The notes: generated by a model not told the origin, from the letters alone. 64,000 bases of DNA from CAZTAO01 sp964611645 (GCA_964611645.1 CAZTAO010000023.1:1-64000), one strand, 5' to 3'. Positions 1 through 8,612 are shown, numbered from the stretch's first letter. Translations and numbers: made by a program.

Positions 1-60
1 TCTACGAGATTGGGAGCATCATTCACAATTTACACACTAAAAGACTACACCACTGAGTTC

Positions 61-83
61 GGAGGGGGACAGACTCCCCCTCC
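61..83. repeat. GC-rich inverted repeat
   Basis: An 8-bp perfect stem (GGAGGGGG at 61-68, CCCCCTCC at 76-83) has a 7-nt loop. It lies just downstream of the minus-strand gene ending at 159. It has no T-run on either strand, so it is not a classical terminator. The rest of 1-158 shows no gene. Confidence 0.5.
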
Positions 84-158
84 CATCACTAGAGTGCGGC
101 ACCGGATTCCGTGACATCCGCGCTTCTCCGCGTAATCCGCGATTCAAACTGCCCTCCG

Positions 159-833
159 CTACTTGATCACCGTCAACTCCACCATCCTCACAGCGTAATC
201 AGCCGGGTACCGCGCGATGCTGGTGCCGGGGTCTTCGGTGCCTTTGCAGCCGGCTCGGACTGTGATCTTGGTGCGGCAGCGCCTTCTCTCGCCGTTGCGG
301 AAGTAGGCGGTGTTCTCGTAGAGGCTGAGTTCCAGATTCTCATACCAGCCGTCGCTGAGCTTCTTGAATATCTCAACCGCGCTCTTGATCTCGCCGCCGG
401 TGACGTTGTCGTAGTCGTGGTTGCCGGCTCGGACCCACGGGGCGATCCTGAAAAGCTCTATCCAAACGCTGGGGTGGATGCCGTTCAGTCCGTCGACCCT
501 CTGGCGCTTCACTAACTGGTCATTCATCTGGTCGACGTTCTCGCCCTCATTCCACCATTCCACGATGTTATAGCCGCCGCGCGTGCATCCGCTTCCGACA
601 ACGGTTACGCCTACAATCGGCCTGTCCTCGGTGATGGTGATGAAGCCGGTGTCGGCCTTGAGTTCGTTGCCTTTCCAGGGGTCGATCTCATAGAAGTCGC
701 CTATTTTAACGTTCTCGTAGAAGAATGGCGTTTCATAAACCCGTCGAACGGTCTCGATCTCCTCAGCCTTCTTCAAAGGCCCCCAGGCCTCAAGCTGCTC
801 CTTGGTCGGTTCTTTGTACAGTGGCAAGTCCAT
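159..833 (-). CDS. uncharacterised 224-aa protein, copy 1 of a three-member family
   Basis: I do not recognise this family and assign no function. The protein is soluble, with no signal peptide or membrane segment. It is clearly paralogous to the proteins at 26953-27618 and 27679-28338. All three share an N-terminal T-x-E-Q-[IL] and GP, a central IGD..[EF]IDP segment, an ADTGFITITE-like strand, VGSGC with GGYNIVEWW, a QLVKRQR[IV]D block with a following HP, an SLYENT block, a basic-Cys strand (KITVR.GC) and an AVR..E..VIK C-terminus. The alternating hydrophobic pattern suggests a mostly beta fold. It starts at an ATG preceded by AGAGAGGA. It is the last gene of a minus-strand set that begins with a GH42 gene, so a role linked to sugar breakdown is inferred from context only. 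Confidence 0.85.
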   Translation of the reverse strand: MDLPLYKEPTKEQLEAWGPLKKAEEIETVRRVYETPFFYENVKIGDFYEIDPWKGNELKADTGFITITEDRPIVGVTVVGSGCTRGGYNIVEWWNEGENVDQMNDQLVKRQRVDGLNGIHPSVWIELFRIAPWVRAGNHDYDNVTGGEIKSAVEIFKKLSDGWYENLELSLYENTAYFRNGERRRCRTKITVRAGCKGTEDPGTSIARYPADYAVRMVELTVIK

Positions 834-885
834 GTCTGTTCCTCTCTTCTTGGTGTTGGGTGTTGGGTTCTGGGTGTTGGGTGAC

Positions 886-917
886 GGGAAAGCAGATTCC
901 TCGTTCCTCGGAATGAC
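886..917. repeat. half copy of the R1 intergenic inverted repeat
   Basis: This is the right half of the R1 element (AAAGCAGATTCCTCG then CGGAATGAC). Full copies lie at 15477, 23864, 25557 and 45539. Upstream, 851-885 is a degenerate tandem of GGTGTTGGGT units. Downstream, 918-947 holds a short GACCGACG-type tandem. Confidence 0.7.
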
Positions 918-947
918 TATCGACCGACGACCGATGACCGACGCCCC

Positions 948-1778
948 TTACGCTCCGAAGTCGCTCACATACCTCTCAAACGCATCTTTGGCCGTCCCCT
1001 CTATCAAATATAGCCTCCCGCGCATTTTCTTTTCCTCGCCTGCCTCCAGCGTGGCGAAGTAGGGGTCCATGTGCAGGCACATGTTTCCTGGGCCGTAGAA
1101 GCTGCAGTAGGACTGCTCGAACCCCAGCCCCAGCGCGTGTTTTCCGTCTTCGGACTCTGCAACCAGCACGGATTCCTGAGGATGGACCGGCGCGATGGGC
1201 AGGTGCTTGTGGACAACCGGCACAAAACCACTACCGCCCTTGACCGTCAGCAGCGTGATCCTGTCCTCTCCAGCCACACCGTTGACGTCCAGCAGGCTGC
1301 GCAAGCGGTCGCCGTCCCAGACGTATGTCCGGTCGTTGTCAGGGTTACGGAGTGTCGGGGTCTCAAGGGCAATCACGCAGAAGGGCCAGTCGATAGGCCC
1401 GAGTGTGCGATCCATATCGTTCCTGAGGGTGAGCAGGATGTCCAGGTAGTCCGACCCAGCCTGCAAGTCGACAGTGAACCTGGCCTTCCCCGGCGCTGTG
1501 CAGTCCGCGAACAGCCGATTCGGCGCTTCCGATGCATCCCACTGATGCGAAATATGCTGGTAATGCTTCCCACGGGTCTCAGGTTCCGCGGGCGGATAGT
1601 GGTCGTCATAGATGTAGCCCTCGGGGTAACCGATCATCTCGCATGTCCGCAGTATCAGCCTCTCCCCCGGAGCCATCCACCCAGCCCGCAAGTCGGCGCA
1701 CAACCCGGGGTCATGCGGCGCATCAGCCCGCCAAGTCGCATAATCCCCCTCCCAAACGTATGGCTTGATCTCGATCAT
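948..1778 (-). CDS. uncharacterised 276-aa protein
   Basis: I do not recognise this protein. It is soluble, with no export signal, and rich in beta-type alternation. Visible landmarks are an aromatic N-terminus (YVWEGDYATWR), a YDDHYPP segment near residue 60, an H-x-x-H-x-W near residue 78, a long strand pair ending in LTLRND near residue 125, and a GLGFEQSY..YGPGNMC block near residue 230. The hydrophobic strand pattern recalls galactose-mutarotase-like or other beta-sandwich sugar-binding proteins, but that is a guess. The ATG start has GAGGAG nine bases upstream. It sits 180 bp after the propeller gene and 114 bp before the 224-aa gene on the same strand, so co-transcription is plausible. 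Confidence 0.8.
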   Translation of the reverse strand: MIEIKPYVWEGDYATWRADAPHDPGLCADLRAGWMAPGERLILRTCEMIGYPEGYIYDDHYPPAEPETRGKHYQHISHQWDASEAPNRLFADCTAPGKARFTVDLQAGSDYLDILLTLRNDMDRTLGPIDWPFCVIALETPTLRNPDNDRTYVWDGDRLRSLLDVNGVAGEDRITLLTVKGGSGFVPVVHKHLPIAPVHPQESVLVAESEDGKHALGLGFEQSYCSFYGPGNMCLHMDPYFATLEAGEEKKMRGRLYLIEGTAKDAFERYVSDFGA

Positions 1779-1839
1779 TCTCGCTCCTCTTTGAAATGAC
1801 TAATTAACATCGATGAACAGGATGGACAGGATGAGAAAT

Positions 1840-1950
1840 TCCCTCCCCTCGCAGGGGAGGGCTAGGGAGAGGTTCTTCTAGCGTAGCATCTTGCAGGACT
1901 GTCAGGTGATAAGAACCGCCCCCTAACCCCCTCCTAGCGAGGAGGGGGAA
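1840..1950. repeat. two facing copies of the R2 G-rich repeat
   Basis: One copy (CCCTCCCCTCGCAGGGGAGG then GGCTAGGGAGAGGTTCTT, about 1840-1877) faces a second in opposite orientation (AAGAACCGCCCCCTAACCCC then CTCCTAGCGAGGAGGGGG, about 1911-1950). Each has its own small hairpin. Relatives lie at 9523, 27624, 34000 and 48343-48453. Together with a GGATGAACAGGATGGACAGG motif they fill the gap between two genes. Confidence 0.8.
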
Positions 1951-1958
1951 TTCGCGCC

Positions 1959-3452
1959 CTACTCGCAATCCTCCAGGGCTGCGCCGTAGATTCTAGCGCG
2001 CTTGAAGTATAGGCGCACGTGGGCTTTCTGTACGTCAATCCCGGAACCACGCTTCCACGCGCAGACCGCCAGCTTGTCATCCCCTCGGAATGTAACAAAC
2101 TCCTCGCGGGTGTACCCGGGGATGGCTTTCTTCTGCTCATCCAGAAGCTCGACCTGCACCTCTCCGTCTTTCACCGTGACCGCGTTGAGTCGGACAAACT
2201 TCCCTGCGCAATCGACCATCGGGGTTGTTAGCCTTGCCTCAATCGGCCCGCCGGTTGCAGGGACCGCCGCCCACATCCTGCCCTTCTCCCAACTTGCGCG
2301 GCACATTCCGCCGTAGTATGTAAACAGGGTGCCGGAGCGGGCGTAGATGTCGCCGTGGAGGCCCTCGGTGCCGCCGTAGTAGAAGTAGACCCGGTCTCCG
2401 TCCTCGATGAGTTCGCGGGTAGACCAGATCAGCCCGCCGCCAACATCGCCTACAGGCAGGATCGGCATGCAGGCACGGTCCGACGGCCGCCACCACTTCT
2501 TCCCATCCCTCGAAGCCGCGAACCGTGGATGGAATGTCTGCGAGGTCGCGCAGTACATATTCGCGATCCCGATAACGCCGTCGCCGTACGGGTGGTAGCC
2601 GAGGTCGATGTATTGCTCGGTGGGGTTGTCTTTCCAGTTAGGTATTCCAACGGGAATCTTCTCGCTCCAGTTGGTCCCGTCCTGGCTGAGGCGTTCGTAT
2701 ATCATGCGGAAACCGCCGTCGTAGCAGTCGTAAGGCACCATCCCGCCCGGAATCCCCATAGGCCACCCGACCTTGTGATGCATCCGGTAAGCGCCGTCCT
2801 TCTGCCGGTATACAAACAGCCCATCGCCGTCGGCCAGGAAGTCGATCGGGTCGCCCGCCGGCCGCCAGCTCATCCCGTCCTTCGACCGGTACCGGAAAAG
2901 CCCATATCCGGGCTTGTCGAACCCCGGCACGGTATCGCCGTTCACGCCTAGCCCGACCACGTCGTGGAATATGAACATCTCATAGGGCTCATCCGGGTTC
3001 AGTTCAGGCTCGATCAGGACTGATGCCATGGTGGACCGCCCGCAGGCGTCTGGGAAGACAATATTGGACTCAGAGTATCCCTCGAACGGCCCGCCTTGCT
3101 TCATCATAGGCCGCTCCCAGTTCACGCCGTCGTCAGAAACGTAGTAGGCAAGGCGCATGGGATATTTCTGGAATGAGCGCGGGAATATCTCCTCGGCGGG
3201 TCTGCTGTATATCCACGTCTCCGGCTCTTCATCCTCCATCGCGCACACCCAAGCCTTGTATTTGCCGTCAATAGGGTCCTTGAGCACAGTGCCGTGCCCA
3301 AAACACGCCGACGCGCCGTCCCACGGGTACTTCGGCTCAATAAGCGGGTTGTTCGGGTCCAATTCGGCCTGTTCGACTCTCCAGGCTATATTCATATGCT
3401 CGATGAAATCATCCTGATAGAACATCGGGGGGACGGGCTGATTTTTGGTCAT
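1959..3452 (-). CDS. five-bladed beta-propeller glycoside-hydrolase-like protein (GH32/43 type), subfamily A
   Basis: This 497-aa protein without a signal peptide repeatedly shows the S-x-D-G-x-x-W blade motif (SDDGVNWERP, SKDGMSWRPA, SQDGTNWSEK, SRDGKKWWRP). That motif is typical of GH32/GH43-type propeller glycosidases and sialidase-like folds. An early GTVLKDPIDGKYKAWV segment and a late G..T.YYG segment also fit a propeller. It is paralogous to the protein at 24013-25548 (shared NPLIE..P/W start, GTVLKDPIDG, WVC/WIV, C-terminal Q[VL]ELLD..G.PIPG[FY]TRE). The substrate is unknown, and I could not place the catalytic acids with confidence. The start has AAGGAG upstream. It lies 85 bp after the GH42 gene on the same strand. 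Confidence 0.8.
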   Translation of the reverse strand: MTKNQPVPPMFYQDDFIEHMNIAWRVEQAELDPNNPLIEPKYPWDGASACFGHGTVLKDPIDGKYKAWVCAMEDEEPETWIYSRPAEEIFPRSFQKYPMRLAYYVSDDGVNWERPMMKQGGPFEGYSESNIVFPDACGRSTMASVLIEPELNPDEPYEMFIFHDVVGLGVNGDTVPGFDKPGYGLFRYRSKDGMSWRPAGDPIDFLADGDGLFVYRQKDGAYRMHHKVGWPMGIPGGMVPYDCYDGGFRMIYERLSQDGTNWSEKIPVGIPNWKDNPTEQYIDLGYHPYGDGVIGIANMYCATSQTFHPRFAASRDGKKWWRPSDRACMPILPVGDVGGGLIWSTRELIEDGDRVYFYYGGTEGLHGDIYARSGTLFTYYGGMCRASWEKGRMWAAVPATGGPIEARLTTPMVDCAGKFVRLNAVTVKDGEVQVELLDEQKKAIPGYTREEFVTFRGDDKLAVCAWKRGSGIDVQKAHVRLYFKRARIYGAALEDCE

Positions 3453-3479
3453 TGCTTACTCCTTCGTCGTTAGCCGCCT

Positions 3480-3554
3480 ATAGCCAATAGCCTATGGCCT
3501 ATGGCAGAAGGGGGCTTTCTGTGCCATACGCTATTAGCTATAGGCCATTGGCTT
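3480..3554. repeat. R7 repeat (TAGCCAATAGCCTATGGC family)
   Basis: An imperfect palindrome is built from GCCAATAGCCTATGGC-like words and their complements (…CTATAGGCCATTGGC). It fills the gap between two minus-strand genes and runs into the 3' end of the GH42 gene, where it provides the last codons and the TAG stop. Relatives lie at 26885-26931 and 63530-63575. Confidence 0.75.
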
Positions 3555-5799
3555 TGATTCGCAATAGTCTCGGTACATTTGGGTCTAGTGATATGTTCTT
3601 GAGGTTGATCTTCTCGCCTGTCAGCAGGTCGAGAGCATCGCCCGAGAGATGCAGCGTCACCAGCCGGTGTTTGTCGCTGTAGCTGATCATCGGGACAAGT
3701 ACATCCCGCGCGTCCGGCACGATGCGGTACTCTACCTGCCACGCGTCTGAGCCGGTTGCGGCTTCGGTCAGTTTCACGCTCTGCAGCCCACCGGCTGCCA
3801 GCGCGGGCTTCAGTATCGCCAACATGGCTTGTTCGTCGGCGGTGGCTTCGATCTGCTTCGAGTAATACTGGGAATCGCGTGGCACGGGCCGGTGGTACTC
3901 GTCCCACACCAGGCAATTATTACCGACCAGCAGCACCTTCCCGCCGCGTTTTGTGAACTTCTCCAGACCGGCAACCGCGCCGTTGGTCACGTGCGTGGCT
4001 TGGGGTACGATTATCCACTTGACCCCCTCATTCGCGCTGGAGAACTTGCCAGACGTAAGCTGTCTCTCGCTCACAAACGTTACCGGCTGGCCCATGAACG
4101 TGAGCGCGGTGTAGACGGACCGCAGAATCTTGGAGTAGTCTCTCTCCCAGAACTCCGCGGGGATAGAGTAGAGCAGCGCGACTTTGGGCTTGTCTTTGTT
4201 GATAACGGCAAGCTCCCTGCCGAGGCGGTTCATATCGATCATCGCCTGGCTGGCGGAGTAGATGTTGGCCGGTCGGAAGAATATCTGGCCGGTGGCGTCT
4301 CCGTCGGTCCAGCTTTCCCACACAAACAGCGCCGCCGCCGACCGGTGGTGCATCGCGCCCTGCCAGACCGTGGCCCGGGTCTGCGCCGGGGCAATACTCT
4401 GCGGACCCCAGGGGGCCGAGACAACATGGTTCTCGGAGTCAAACACCGGCTGGCCTCGGAACGAGTGTATCAGGTCATAGTTGAGCGATTGGCTCCTCCA
4501 CCAGTAGTCGTCCGGTCCCTCGTGGGCGGGAACGCAGGGCCAGGCGTCGATGTCGGCGAAATCGGTATAGTCGCTCAATGCTTCCAGATTCGGAGCGCCC
4601 GCTGACCAGATTGTGTCCATCCCGAAATCGAGGGTCCGATATGCTTTCACGTGGGTCCGAGCCTTGGGAGCAACCGACTTTATGATCCCATTGATCCAGC
4701 CATGCCAGTCGGCGAAATGCTGGTCGTTGAACATCGACCAGTCGTAGTACGCGCGCTTGGCCTCGATTCCCTCGGGCATATTCACCCCAGGCACGGGGAC
4801 TTCATCGTAGCTCTTGTAAGTGGTGCCATAGAGATTGTTCAGCGCACCGATGCTGGAATGGGTTTTCTTGAGCCACTGGGTCCACAAAGGCCGGCTCCAC
4901 TGGTCGCGGCCGCTGTGCAGGTAGGACGGCTCGTTGGACATATAGAAGCTGAACAGCCCCGGCGAGTCTTTTACCACAGGCACATACATCCTGATCCACT
5001 TCTCCAGCACTTCCCGCGCCTTAGGGTGATCGACGTTGTAGCCGATGAACCCTGACGGAGTTGTCGACAACACGTCCGGCGACCCTTCAAAGGTCCAATC
5101 GGGGAGGATGTGCGGGGAAATGCCCAGGTCCAGCATAATTCCCTTGTCTGCGGCTTTCTGGAGCACTTCGGGCAGGTCGTTGAGGTCATATCTGCCGGAG
5201 TATTTGTTGGGGATCGGCTTCCATCCCGGCCCGACAAACGCCAGACTCGGAGCGTTCTGGAGCAGACTAACGCCGAAATCCGGCCAGTCCGCGAGCATAT
5301 TGGTTGTGGTGTTGTATGCGCTGGCGGCGTAGTTCATGTAGCCGCAGAACCAGTAGGGCAGAGTTGTTACCTTCCCAGAATCCCCGACCTTTGTCTGTGC
5401 GTACAGAATCCCGTCTCGAATCTCCGGTTGGCCACCGACAGGTCTCGGCACAACAACCGGCTTCACGGCGCCCTTTGCCAACTGGTTGATGCGCTGCTCG
5501 GTCCAATCCAGCACCTGAGATATCTCGCGGCTCTGCATCTTGGCCCAATCGGCTTCAGCCCCGGCAGGCCCGCCTGGGACAGGATTTCTGAACCGCGCCA
5601 CCACAGCAAACCCCAGCCGAACGTAAGCATCCTTGCCCAGTGCGGGATCGTCCGCCATAAGCTTCTTCATTCGCTCCAGCCGAGATTGCGAAGCCGCAAA
5701 CTGCGCCGATATCTCAACGGGAATATCCACCGCCCAACAGGCTGATACCGACAGAAGTAGAGACACCAACGCCAAGAGCGCCACATTCCGAATACTCAT
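3538..5799 (-). CDS. GH42-type beta-galactosidase, predicted lipoprotein
   Basis: Predicted to hydrolyse terminal beta-galactosides or related glycosides outside the cytoplasm. The chosen ATG at 5799 has GGCGGAG just upstream. It gives a 753-aa protein with a signal sequence ending in VSAC, which fits a lipobox. The GH42 barrel occupies about residues 140-500. Probable acid/base Glu290 lies in SNEPSY and probable nucleophile Glu456 in FDSENHV. A GATase-like trimerisation domain follows from about residue 535 (ALLYS..., then IIVPQATH). The last codons lie in an R7 repeat, so the C-terminus may have been reshaped. It heads a minus-strand set (propeller, 276-aa, 224-aa genes) and is divergent from the GH78 gene at 5939. 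Family is confident; exact substrate is not. Confidence 0.9.
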   Translation of the reverse strand: MSIRNVALLALVSLLLSVSACWAVDIPVEISAQFAASQSRLERMKKLMADDPALGKDAYVRLGFAVVARFRNPVPGGPAGAEADWAKMQSREISQVLDWTEQRINQLAKGAVKPVVVPRPVGGQPEIRDGILYAQTKVGDSGKVTTLPYWFCGYMNYAASAYNTTTNMLADWPDFGVSLLQNAPSLAFVGPGWKPIPNKYSGRYDLNDLPEVLQKAADKGIMLDLGISPHILPDWTFEGSPDVLSTTPSGFIGYNVDHPKAREVLEKWIRMYVPVVKDSPGLFSFYMSNEPSYLHSGRDQWSRPLWTQWLKKTHSSIGALNNLYGTTYKSYDEVPVPGVNMPEGIEAKRAYYDWSMFNDQHFADWHGWINGIIKSVAPKARTHVKAYRTLDFGMDTIWSAGAPNLEALSDYTDFADIDAWPCVPAHEGPDDYWWRSQSLNYDLIHSFRGQPVFDSENHVVSAPWGPQSIAPAQTRATVWQGAMHHRSAAALFVWESWTDGDATGQIFFRPANIYSASQAMIDMNRLGRELAVINKDKPKVALLYSIPAEFWERDYSKILRSVYTALTFMGQPVTFVSERQLTSGKFSSANEGVKWIIVPQATHVTNGAVAGLEKFTKRGGKVLLVGNNCLVWDEYHRPVPRDSQYYSKQIEATADEQAMLAILKPALAAGGLQSVKLTEAATGSDAWQVEYRIVPDARDVLVPMISYSDKHRLVTLHLSGDALDLLTGEKINLKNISLDPNVPRLLRIKANGL

Positions 5800-5836
5800 A
5801 TCAACTCCGCCTCTTCCCAGATGGATAACTCGTATT

Positions 5837-5865
5837 ATGTTACCAATCCCCACTCACATAGTCAA
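5837..5865 (-). promoter_or_regulatory. sigma70-type promoter for the GH42 operon
   Basis: On the minus strand, TTGACT (5860-5865) and TAACAT (5837-5842) are 17 nt apart, about 40 nt before the GH42 start. The element is back to back with the GH78 promoter at 5875. Confidence 0.6.
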
Positions 5866-5874
5866 CGCATATTC

Positions 5875-5903
5875 TTGACAGCAAGCCACCCTTCCACTAT
5901 CAT
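5875..5903 (+). promoter_or_regulatory. sigma70-type promoter for the GH78 gene
   Basis: A perfect TTGACA (5875-5880) is followed after 17 nt by TATCAT (5898-5903), 35 nt before the GTG start at 5939. Confidence 0.7.
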
Positions 5904-5938
5904 ACGCAGGATGCTCGAGAAGAGCACGGGAGGCAGCA

Positions 5939-8599
5939 GTGGCAGAGAAGTTGGGCATACCGCGCGAGGTCGAGAACGCCAAGTGGATATGGACAGATGA
6001 CGACCCGGCGGAGTCGGATGTGTGGGTATACGCCCGAAAGCAGTTCAATGTGGAGAATCCGGACGGCGCGAAGCTGAGTATTACGGCGGATACGCGCTAC
6101 TGCGTTTGGGTGAACGGCAAACAACTCGGGTTTGGCCCCCCGAAATCGCACGTTGAGACCCCAACTCTGGACACCTACCCGATTGCAGACCTGTTGCTTC
6201 GCGGCGAGAATCAGATTACCGTACTCGTCTACAGCTTCGGCGAAGAGGGCTACATCTGCGCGCTGATGCCAGTTCGCGGTGCGCTGCTGGCTTCAATTGG
6301 AGTGGACGGCAAGCTTATCGCGACGGACTCCTCGTGGAAAGTCCATCGCGAATACGCGTACTGCCAGACCGGCGTCCGCCTGAACGAGAACCAGCCCTAC
6401 ATGGAGCAGTTCGATGCGCGCGTGAAAATGTCGGATCACTGGGATCAGTGGGATTCCGATGACCCATGGCAGCCTGCGACGGAGCTTTCCGGCCCGATCT
6501 ATCCTCCTTGGACATCAATCGAATCCCGCGATATACCGCTTTTCAATTGGAAGACTCGCCCCCCGGACTCACTGCTGGAGTGGGGCATCAGCGAGTATGA
6601 TTCCCCCGTTGTCGAGATTGCAACCTCCAGCATTTCGCGGGAGATCGGTCAGGCGCGGCACTTACCACCAAACTCCGACTCGCTCACGATAGCTCTCGGA
6701 CTTGGTGGCAAGCCGGACGCGGTCACACTCGATGCCACCGGACTGAGCGAAACCCAGGGCTGCTACGTAGTCTATGACTTCGGCCGCGTGTGGACGGGGT
6801 ATCCAGTAATCGTGCTCAGAGGGGCCTCCGGGACAATTGTCGATCTCAGCTATGCCGAAGGGTTGGTGAGAGGCAGGGTTGACCCATCAAAACAGACGCT
6901 GGTGTACACAGACAGGATTATTCTTGGCGACAAACCGCTGATCCACCGGATTATGCTTCCCAAGTGCTTGAGGTACATGCAGGTGGATGTACGCCGAGGC
7001 AAAACCCAGTTAGAGAGTGTTGCTCTGGGGGTAAGCACATACCCCGTCCAAAGGCACGGCCTGTTCCACTGCAGCGACCCTGTTCTGGACCAGGCTTGGG
7101 AGATCAGCGCGCATACTTTGCAGCTTTGTATGGAAGACAGCTATATGGACACCCCCTGGCGGGAGCGGGGGGCTTGGCTGGGGGATGTGGTCCCGGAAGT
7201 TCACGCCAACTACTACAGCTTCGGAGACGCCGCCCTTATCCGCCGATTCCTCAAGCAGCACGCGCGAGGCCAGAAACCAGACGGCTCCTTGAACGGCAAG
7301 TATCCGGGCAAGGCCAGTTCCGATCTATCGACATGGAACCTCACCTACGCCTTCGTGCTGATAGACTATGTCCGCCACACCGGCGACACCAAGCTTGCCG
7401 AGGACCTTTGGCCGACGGTGCATAGCATCACCCGCTGGCTGGACGGCTACCTCCGGGAAGACGGCCTCTACGGCGACTTCCCCCTCAAGGTCACTCCAAC
7501 GGATAATATCTATACATTTATAGACTGGGCACCGGTCAACACCGCCGGGGCCAATGCGGCTTTCAATGCCTTTGCACACATGTTCTGGCAAGCCTGCGCG
7601 GAGTTGGCCGAGTTCGCCACTCAGTCACGATCTACAGATTCTGCCACCCCCATCATCCTGAGCTTGTCGAAGGATGGATCCACGCCACAAGACACAGAGG
7701 AGTGCACACTTCGACAAGCTCAGTGTGATGGTAGTGGCACACTTCGACAAGCTCAGTGTGATGATGTCGCTTTGGCGTGTCGGACCAAAGCTGACCGCCT
7801 CCGCGACAACTTCCGCAAGATGTTCTGGGACAAAGACAAACGGGTCTTCGTGAACGGTGTCAATGACGGCAAGCGTCTCGCCAGATACGGGGTCCACGAG
7901 AACGTGCTGTCCATTCTGGCCGGGATAGCGTCGGATAATCAGAAGCGGGATATCCTGGCTAGCTTTGATGATGAGGTATTGTCCTCCATCTTCACAGTCA
8001 ACCCCGACGTCTGCGATGTGCATTGGTGCGTGGACATTGCTCTCAACAAGTACCCCTGGGACGACACCAAGCCCGTGCCGGTCGGGACAGCCTACTTCTC
8101 CTACTGGCTCCTACAATCTCTGTGCGAGATGGGGAAAGTGGACCTGGCGCTGGAGTTCATTCGGAAACACTGGGGCGAGTGGTCCAGAAAAGGCGCAACG
8201 ACAGTCTGGGAGGAGTGGACGGGAGAAGGCTCTCTTTCCCACGCCTGGTCGTCGTCTCCAATAGTAGTTTTCGGTAAGTACGTGCTAGGCGCATCGCCAA
8301 CCAACGATCCTGCGCACTGGCAGGTCTTCCCCGACCGAGGCGGCCTGGACTGGGCCTACGGCCGAGTGCCGACCCCGTCGGGGACGTTGGCGGTTTCCTG
8401 GAAATGGGACGGCGGATGGCAAGCCGAGTTGAGCATTCCCACCGGCCTGACTGTAGCATTCGGCTTGCCGGAGTCGGAGATTGCTGGCTTGGAGGTTGAC
8501 GGCCAGCCCGCGCAGTCACAGTTCAGGAGCGGCAACCGCCTCTGCGTGAAGCTCGGGGAAGGGCGGCACGAGATCAGGACTTCATTGCCCTCCAGGTAA
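5939..8599 (+). CDS. GH78 alpha-L-rhamnosidase
   Basis: Predicted to release terminal alpha-L-rhamnose; no signal peptide, so probably cytoplasmic. The 886-aa protein has an N-terminal beta-sandwich rhamnosidase region (WIWTDDD..., ITADTRYCVWVNGK), then the alpha6/alpha6 barrel. The GH78 acidic motif is intact around residues 400-420 (MDTPWRERGAWLGD). A distal Glu is likely in TTVWEEWTG near residue 760. The start is a GTG with GGGAGG upstream. Odd feature: residues about 570-610 come from three copies of a palindromic repeat (7652-7763), read in frame as LSLSKD and LRQAQC peptides within the barrel. The stop codon lies inside another repeat hairpin (8588-8612). Confidence 0.92.
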   Translation: MAEKLGIPREVENAKWIWTDDDPAESDVWVYARKQFNVENPDGAKLSITADTRYCVWVNGKQLGFGPPKSHVETPTLDTYPIADLLLRGENQITVLVYSFGEEGYICALMPVRGALLASIGVDGKLIATDSSWKVHREYAYCQTGVRLNENQPYMEQFDARVKMSDHWDQWDSDDPWQPATELSGPIYPPWTSIESRDIPLFNWKTRPPDSLLEWGISEYDSPVVEIATSSISREIGQARHLPPNSDSLTIALGLGGKPDAVTLDATGLSETQGCYVVYDFGRVWTGYPVIVLRGASGTIVDLSYAEGLVRGRVDPSKQTLVYTDRIILGDKPLIHRIMLPKCLRYMQVDVRRGKTQLESVALGVSTYPVQRHGLFHCSDPVLDQAWEISAHTLQLCMEDSYMDTPWRERGAWLGDVVPEVHANYYSFGDAALIRRFLKQHARGQKPDGSLNGKYPGKASSDLSTWNLTYAFVLIDYVRHTGDTKLAEDLWPTVHSITRWLDGYLREDGLYGDFPLKVTPTDNIYTFIDWAPVNTAGANAAFNAFAHMFWQACAELAEFATQSRSTDSATPIILSLSKDGSTPQDTEECTLRQAQCDGSGTLRQAQCDDVALACRTKADRLRDNFRKMFWDKDKRVFVNGVNDGKRLARYGVHENVLSILAGIASDNQKRDILASFDDEVLSSIFTVNPDVCDVHWCVDIALNKYPWDDTKPVPVGTAYFSYWLLQSLCEMGKVDLALEFIRKHWGEWSRKGATTVWEEWTGEGSLSHAWSSSPIVVFGKYVLGASPTNDPAHWQVFPDRGGLDWAYGRVPTPSGTLAVSWKWDGGWQAELSIPTGLTVAFGLPESEIAGLEVDGQPAQSQFRSGNRLCVKLGEGRHEIRTSLPSR
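7652..7763. repeat. R8 palindromic repeat, three copies inside a gene
   Basis: One inverted copy (CTGAGCTTGTCGAAGGATGG, ending 7677) and two direct copies (CACACTTCGACAAGCTCAGT..., starting at about 7704 and 7737, 33 nt apart) lie in the GH78 reading frame without breaking it. Each direct copy has CACACT/AGTGTG termini that can pair. Confidence 0.9.
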
Positions 8600-8612
8600 G
8601 ATACCTGGAGGG
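8588..8612. repeat. R5 hairpin over the GH78 stop codon
   Basis: CCCTCCAGGTA (8588-8598) pairs perfectly with TACCTGGAGGG (8602-8612) across a 3-nt loop. The TAA stop of the GH78 gene is within it. A near-identical copy is at 25647-25673. There is no T-run, so any terminator role is uncertain. Confidence 0.8.
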
